Source: CAYFUF01 sp964346245
Lineage (GTDB): Bacteria; Bacillota; Clostridia; Tissierellales; Peptoniphilaceae
DNA: 9,625 bases
Assembly (NCBI GenBank): GCA_964346245.1
Contig: CAYFUF010000043.1
Location: forward strand, 1-9,625
Direction of reading: 5' to 3'
In this document: positions 5,871 to 9,625 of the stretch, in pieces
How positions within the stretch are numbered: position 1 is the stretch's first letter
How the letters are laid out: each line of letters opens with the position of its first letter
Notes under the pieces: generated by a model
Database searches by the model: none
Told to the model about the DNA's origin: nothing
The model's input: the letters and a program-made list of their open reading frames with translations, nothing else
Position numbers and translations under genes: made by a program

Positions 5871-7595
5871 ATGTTAAAAAAGATTCTACCTTATGTCAAG
5901 AACTATAAATGGCATGCGATATTTTCGCCGATCATGATGGTTCTTGAAGTCCTTGCGGACATTATTATTCCCTTCCTCATGGCCAACATCGTCAACATCG
6001 GTATAGCAAATCGCGATGGAGACTACGTTCTTCGTATGGGCTTTCTAATGATAGGAGTTGCCATCTTCGGAGGTGCTATGGGGACAATATCCTCCCACTT
6101 AGGGGCAACTGCCGGCTATGGTACAGCCTTTGAGCTAAGAAAGAAAGCCTATCGCAGCGTGCAGGCTTATTCCTTTAATAATATTGATGAAATGAGCATT
6201 CCTTCTCTGATCACTCGGTTAACTTCCGACGCAGAAACGGCGGGACAGATCGTGATGATGAGTCTGAGGATGGCCTTCAGATCGCCTTTCCTCTTCGTCT
6301 TTGCTCTTATTTTCTCCTTCAAGGTCGATAGCGAACTCGCCATCATCTTCCTCGTGGCCGTTCCCATTATCGTTACCGGCATTGTTATTCTCTTTCGAAA
6401 AGCGGCCCCCCTATTTGATTTAATGCGTGTGAAACTGGATGATCTTAACGCTGTCATCCAAGAGCAATTGAACGGTATTCGAGTCATCAAGACCTTCAAC
6501 CGCCAACCTTTTGCCCACGATGAGTACACCGAAAAGAATGCCAGCTTGAGAGACACCTCCATCAAGGCCTTAAAGATTGTCCTCTTCATGCAGCCTATGC
6601 TGATTGCGGCAATCTATGCCTGTATGACCGCTGTCCTATGGTTTGGTGGTATCCGTGTTTACAACGGTACCCTGCAAGCTGGTACCATCATCGCTTTTCT
6701 TACTTATGTCGGACAGATCATGATGTCTTTGATGATGCTGACCATCTACATCATCAACTTGACCTACGGTCGTGCGGCCCTGAAGAGAATCTTCCAAGTC
6801 ATCGACACCAATTCAGAAATCTACCATCCTGAAGACCCTATTCACGAGCTGGAAGACGGATCAGTTGTCTTCAACCATGTGAACTTCAAGTATCCCGGTT
6901 ACCGTGACAATATCTTAGATGACATCAATCTCCGCTTTGAATCGGGTTCACAGATTGGTATCGTCGGTTCGACGGGCTCATCCAAGTCCACCCTCGTTCA
7001 AATGATACCCCGTCTCTATGAGGTTAACGAAGGGGAAGTCATCGTCGGCAGCCACAACGTCAAAGATTACGACCTGGAGGCCCTCCGGGAACAGATTGCC
7101 ATGGTTCTGCAAAAGAACACCCTGGTTTCTGGTACCATCCGGTCCAATATGCAATGGGGCGATGAACAGGCAACCGACGAAGAGATCATCACGGCGCTCA
7201 AGCGAGCTCAGGCCTGGGAATTCGTCTCCCAATATCCTGATATCTTGGACCACGTGGTGGAACAAGGTGGCTCCAACTACTCCGGTGGTCAACGTCAGCG
7301 TCTGACCATTGCCCGCGCCCTCTTGAAGCATCCTAAGATCCTAATCCTGGATGACTCCACCAGCGCGGTCGATACTGACACCGATGCCAGAATCCGCCGC
7401 ATGATTCGCACCGAGCTTCCTGGTGTAACCACTATCATCATCGCTCAGCGAATTGACTCCATCAAAGGGGCCGACCAGATTGTCGTCATGGACGAAGGCC
7501 GTGTAGATGCGACTGGTACTCACGACGAACTCATGGAAAGCTCTCATATCTACCGTGATATTCATGAATCACAAGAAAGGGGGTTAGAAGGATGA
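5871..7595 (+). CDS. Heterodimeric ABC exporter subunit with degenerate ATPase site (permease-ATPase fusion)
   Basis: Half-transporter of the type IV (formerly type I) exporter fold, with six membrane helices in about residues 15-305 and a nucleotide-binding domain in about 330-574. NBD motifs in order: Walker A GSTGSSKST (366-374), Q-loop Gln414, signature YSGGQ (470-474), Walker B ILILDDSTSAVD with Asp495 where the catalytic Glu normally sits, and Gln526 (IAQR) in place of the H-loop His. Its own ATP site is therefore degenerate while its signature is intact, the arrangement known for one half of heterodimers such as TM287/288 and BmrCD. The Walker A also has Ser371 instead of the usual Gly before the lysine. 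The start has a GAAGGG ribosome site close by. Its stop overlaps the next gene's ATG. The substrate is unknown: drug, lipid or peptide export are all possible, and no immunity or peptide gene lies nearby. Confidence 0.92.
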   Translation: MLKKILPYVKNYKWHAIFSPIMMVLEVLADIIIPFLMANIVNIGIANRDGDYVLRMGFLMIGVAIFGGAMGTISSHLGATAGYGTAFELRKKAYRSVQAYSFNNIDEMSIPSLITRLTSDAETAGQIVMMSLRMAFRSPFLFVFALIFSFKVDSELAIIFLVAVPIIVTGIVILFRKAAPLFDLMRVKLDDLNAVIQEQLNGIRVIKTFNRQPFAHDEYTEKNASLRDTSIKALKIVLFMQPMLIAAIYACMTAVLWFGGIRVYNGTLQAGTIIAFLTYVGQIMMSLMMLTIYIINLTYGRAALKRIFQVIDTNSEIYHPEDPIHELEDGSVVFNHVNFKYPGYRDNILDDINLRFESGSQIGIVGSTGSSKSTLVQMIPRLYEVNEGEVIVGSHNVKDYDLEALREQIAMVLQKNTLVSGTIRSNMQWGDEQATDEEIITALKRAQAWEFVSQYPDILDHVVEQGGSNYSGGQRQRLTIARALLKHPKILILDDSTSAVDTDTDARIRRMIRTELPGVTTIIIAQRIDSIKGADQIVVMDEGRVDATGTHDELMESSHIYRDIHESQERGLEG

Positions 7596-9460
7596 GTGAA
7601 CGTAAAGGCGAAAACGCTGGTTTCAATATGAACGAGGCGGAAAAGAAGCACAAAATCCAAGCAGATAACCCCATGAAGACCTCCAAACGCCTCTTCGGTT
7701 ATTTCAAGTACAACCGCAAGTTGTTCTATGCTGGTCTGATCATTATCATCATTTCAACAATCATCCAAGTTCTTTCCAACGGTATGCTGGAGCCGGTTGT
7801 CGACTCCGTCGCCGTCCACAGGAACTTCGATGCTTTCGTACAGAATGTCACCATCATGGCGGGCATGTTCTTCCTGGTTGTCCTGGGTCAATACTTTGGT
7901 TCCAGGTATATGGCCATCCTCGCCCACAAAACCGTCTACATCATCAGAGATGAGCTGAACCGCAAAGTCCTCTCCCTGCCCATCTCCTACTATGACGGCA
8001 CCTCCCACGGCACCATCATGTCCACCTTCACCAATGACGTGGACATCCTGATCCAGTCTCTGGAGCAGAGCGTATCCTCCATCCTGCTGTCCGCCATCAC
8101 TTTCTTCGGTACACTGATCATGATGGCCCGCATCAGCCTCAAGCTGACCCTGATCATCTTCCTCTTCATCATCCTGATGGGACTGCTCATGCGCTTCATC
8201 GCCAAGATGAGTGGAAAATACTACAGGAGACGCCAGGCAATGACCGCAGAAATGAACGGCTACGTGGAAGAGATGATCAGCGCCCAAAAGGTGGTCAAAG
8301 TCTTCAACTACGAGGAGAGAGCCATCGAGTCTTTCGACAAGAATGCTGACGAGCTCCGCCTTGCCTCCACCAGGGCTTCCACCTTCGGTGTTATGGCCAT
8401 GCCCGTCTTAGGCAACTTCTCCTACCTCATGTATTCGGCCATCGCAATGACCGGTGCCTTTGACATCATGGCAGGGGCAATTACCATCGGTGCCCTCACC
8501 GCCTTCCTACAATATACCAGAAACATTACCCGCCCACTCATGCAGGTTTCCCAACAGCTCAACGCCATCTTCGCGGCCATCGCTGGTGCGGAACGTATCT
8601 TCGAAGTCCTCGACCTCAGCGAGGAAGAGATGGATGGCGATGTCCGCCTCCAAGACAACTGCGAAGGACGCAAGAACCTCTGCTGGTCCGTCCCTGACGG
8701 CAAGGGTGGTTACGAGCTAGTGCCAGTCATAGGCGATGTCCGCTTCTACGACGTGGACTTCGGCTACAACCCTGGCTCCCTCGTCCTCAAAGACGTCTCC
8801 CTCTATGCGGAACCTGGACAAAAGATTGCCTTCGTCGGTTCCACTGGTGCCGGTAAGACGACCATCACCAACCTCATCAACCGCTTCTACGATATCTCCG
8901 GTGGTTCCATCAAAATCGATGGCATCGACATCAACCGCATCAACAAGAAAGACCTCCGGTCAATCATGTCCGTGGTTCTCCAAGATGTCCGCCTCTTCTC
9001 CGGTACCATCGCCGATAATATCCGCTACGGCCGCCTAGACGCTACCGACCTAGAAGTTGTCGATGCCGCCAAGACAGCCAATGCTCACGCCTTCATCTCC
9101 AAGCTCCAAGACGGTTACCTGACCGAAATTAACAGCTCGGGTGGTGCTTTGTCTCAAGGTGAACAGCAGCTCTTGTCGATTGCCCGTGCTGCAGTCGCTG
9201 ATCCTGTCATCCTCATCATGGATGAAGCAACTTCCTCTGTCGACACCCGCACAGAGAAGCTAATTTCCAAAGGTATGGATGCCCTCATGGAAGGCCGCAC
9301 AACCTTCGTCATTGCCCACCGCCTCTCCACCGTTCGTGACGCTGATGCCATCATCGTCCTCGAGCAAGGTGAGATCGTCGAGCGCGGTAACCATGACGAG
9401 CTGATGGCCCTAAAAGGCCGCTACTATGACCTGAATGTCGGTGTAGCTGAGTTGGAATAG
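7592..9460 (+). CDS. Heterodimeric ABC exporter subunit with catalytic ATPase site (permease-ATPase fusion)
   Basis: This partner half-transporter is 622 residues long. It has a polar N-terminal extension of about 35 residues, six membrane helices in about 43-325, and an NBD in about 380-622. Walker A GSTGAGKTT (416-424), Q-loop Gln464, Walker B LIMDEATSSVD with catalytic Glu545, and H-loop His576 (IAHRLST) are canonical. The signature is degenerate, LSQGE (520-524) instead of LSGGQ. Paired with the upstream subunit's intact YSGGQ, this gives one consensus and one degenerate ATP site. A polar insertion of about 30 residues (about 346-379, containing CEGRKNLCWSVPDG) sits between the last helix and the NBD's first strand. 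The start ATG overlaps the previous stop (ATGA), with AAAGGGGG upstream, so translation is coupled; a later Met13 is possible but has no clear ribosome site. Tight coupling fits one-to-one assembly of the two chains. Confidence 0.93.
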   Translation: MSERKGENAGFNMNEAEKKHKIQADNPMKTSKRLFGYFKYNRKLFYAGLIIIIISTIIQVLSNGMLEPVVDSVAVHRNFDAFVQNVTIMAGMFFLVVLGQYFGSRYMAILAHKTVYIIRDELNRKVLSLPISYYDGTSHGTIMSTFTNDVDILIQSLEQSVSSILLSAITFFGTLIMMARISLKLTLIIFLFIILMGLLMRFIAKMSGKYYRRRQAMTAEMNGYVEEMISAQKVVKVFNYEERAIESFDKNADELRLASTRASTFGVMAMPVLGNFSYLMYSAIAMTGAFDIMAGAITIGALTAFLQYTRNITRPLMQVSQQLNAIFAAIAGAERIFEVLDLSEEEMDGDVRLQDNCEGRKNLCWSVPDGKGGYELVPVIGDVRFYDVDFGYNPGSLVLKDVSLYAEPGQKIAFVGSTGAGKTTITNLINRFYDISGGSIKIDGIDINRINKKDLRSIMSVVLQDVRLFSGTIADNIRYGRLDATDLEVVDAAKTANAHAFISKLQDGYLTEINSSGGALSQGEQQLLSIARAAVADPVILIMDEATSSVDTRTEKLISKGMDALMEGRTTFVIAHRLSTVRDADAIIVLEQGEIVERGNHDELMALKGRYYDLNVGVAELE

Positions 9461-9476
9461 TAGAACAAACAAAAGG

Positions 9477-9494
9477 GGCTATTGCAAAATAGCC
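9477..9494 (+). other. Seven-base-pair hairpin with GCAA (GNRA) tetraloop in the exporter mRNA 3' end
   Basis: GGCTATT (9477-9483), loop GCAA and AATAGCC (9488-9494) pair perfectly. It lies 16 bases after the second exporter gene's stop and is not followed by a T run, so it is not itself a terminator. GNRA loops give stable RNA hairpins; mRNA 3'-end protection is a reasonable inference. Confidence 0.55.
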
Positions 9495-9504
9495 TAATTA
9501 CAAA

Positions 9505-9541
9505 GAGGACCAGGCTTTTGTGCCTGGTCCTCCTTTTGTTT
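9505..9541 (+). terminator. Intrinsic terminator of the ABC exporter operon
   Basis: GAGGACCAGGC (9505-9515), a six-base loop and GCCTGGTCCTC (9522-9532) form a perfect 11-bp GC-rich stem. CTTTTGTTT follows on the plus strand. It lies 44 bases past the stop of the second exporter gene. A-rich sequence on the 5' side gives a weaker T-rich tail on the other strand, so bidirectional action is possible. Confidence 0.85.
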
Positions 9542-9625
9542 GCTGGTGTAATTAATGGTTGACCAATACCTTGCCCAACAGCCATCTATTTTACCCAAGA
9601 AAGAGTGTCTTTTGACCTTAAGATT

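Larger units (their letters stand above)
9466..9542. repeat. Nested inverted repeat after the exporter operon, possible three-way junction
   Basis: An 11-base segment (9466-9476, CAAACAAAAGG) has its perfect reverse complement at 9532-9542. Between these arms lie two further perfect hairpins (9477-9494 and 9505-9532). The first abuts the outer stem directly; the second shares base 9532 with its 3' arm. Folded together they would form a three-way junction with a single-stranded linker (about 9495-9504). The outer stem is A/U-rich and includes the U tract of the terminator hairpin, so a simpler reading is a bidirectional terminator plus a tetraloop hairpin. Confidence 0.6.

Noticed and set aside
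7754..8287. A 177-codon open frame on the minus strand, antisense to the second exporter gene.
   Set aside because: It is rich in His, Asp, Gln and Gly, as expected from reading the complement of a well-biased gene. It has no ribosome site or family match, and the plus-strand frame is unquestionably the exporter.
9494..9625. A 43-codon open frame on the minus strand entering from the right edge (it includes HSFLGKIDGCWARYW).
   Set aside because: It is short, has no visible start, matches no family I recognise, and its end runs through the exporter terminator hairpin. An open frame of this length is expected by chance. Sequence beyond 9625 would decide whether it is a gene tail.

Overview
The window reads as a stretch of a low-to-mid G+C Gram-positive (Bacillota) chromosome. 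The supporting evidence is strong AAGGAGG-type ribosome binding sites, extended -10 promoters, intrinsic terminators, a staphylococcal-type transaldolase, an alanine dehydrogenase/alanine racemase pair and a typical Firmicutes heterodimeric ABC exporter. A member of the Lactobacillales or a related family is plausible, but the genus cannot be fixed from the sequence alone. No tRNA, rRNA, CRISPR array, insertion sequence or phage gene is visible.

Layout. The left 5.6 kb is read on the minus strand and the right 3.7 kb on the plus strand, diverging from a promoter region at about 5634-5870. In transcription order on the minus strand: ald (alanine dehydrogenase), alr (alanine racemase), an intrinsic terminator, then a separately promoted 734-residue membrane-anchored surface protein of unknown function. 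A strong hairpin follows, and then a short transaldolase that ends near the left edge. On the plus strand two half-transporter genes overlap by ATGA and encode the two subunits of an ABC exporter. They are followed by an elaborate hairpin/terminator region and about 80 bases with no supported gene.

How the genes work together. Ald links pyruvate and ammonia to L-alanine, and Alr converts L- to D-alanine, so this operon can feed D-alanine to peptidoglycan and teichoic acid synthesis or run in the catabolic direction. The two ABC subunits have complementary degenerate motifs. The first lacks the Walker B glutamate and the H-loop histidine, and the second has a degraded signature. They should therefore form one obligate heterodimer with a single competent ATPase site. 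The transaldolase belongs to the non-oxidative pentose phosphate pathway and has no evident functional tie to its neighbours.

Points most worth a second look: the unknown surface protein with its roughly 200-residue Ser/Glu/Gly stalk; the nested inverted repeat (a possible three-way junction) after the exporter; the 21-bp palindrome at the exporter's transcription start; the hairpin separating the surface protein from the transaldolase; and the Gly-to-Ser change in the Walker A of the first exporter subunit. I see no clearly new multi-gene system. The unknown surface protein is the best candidate for undescribed biology.
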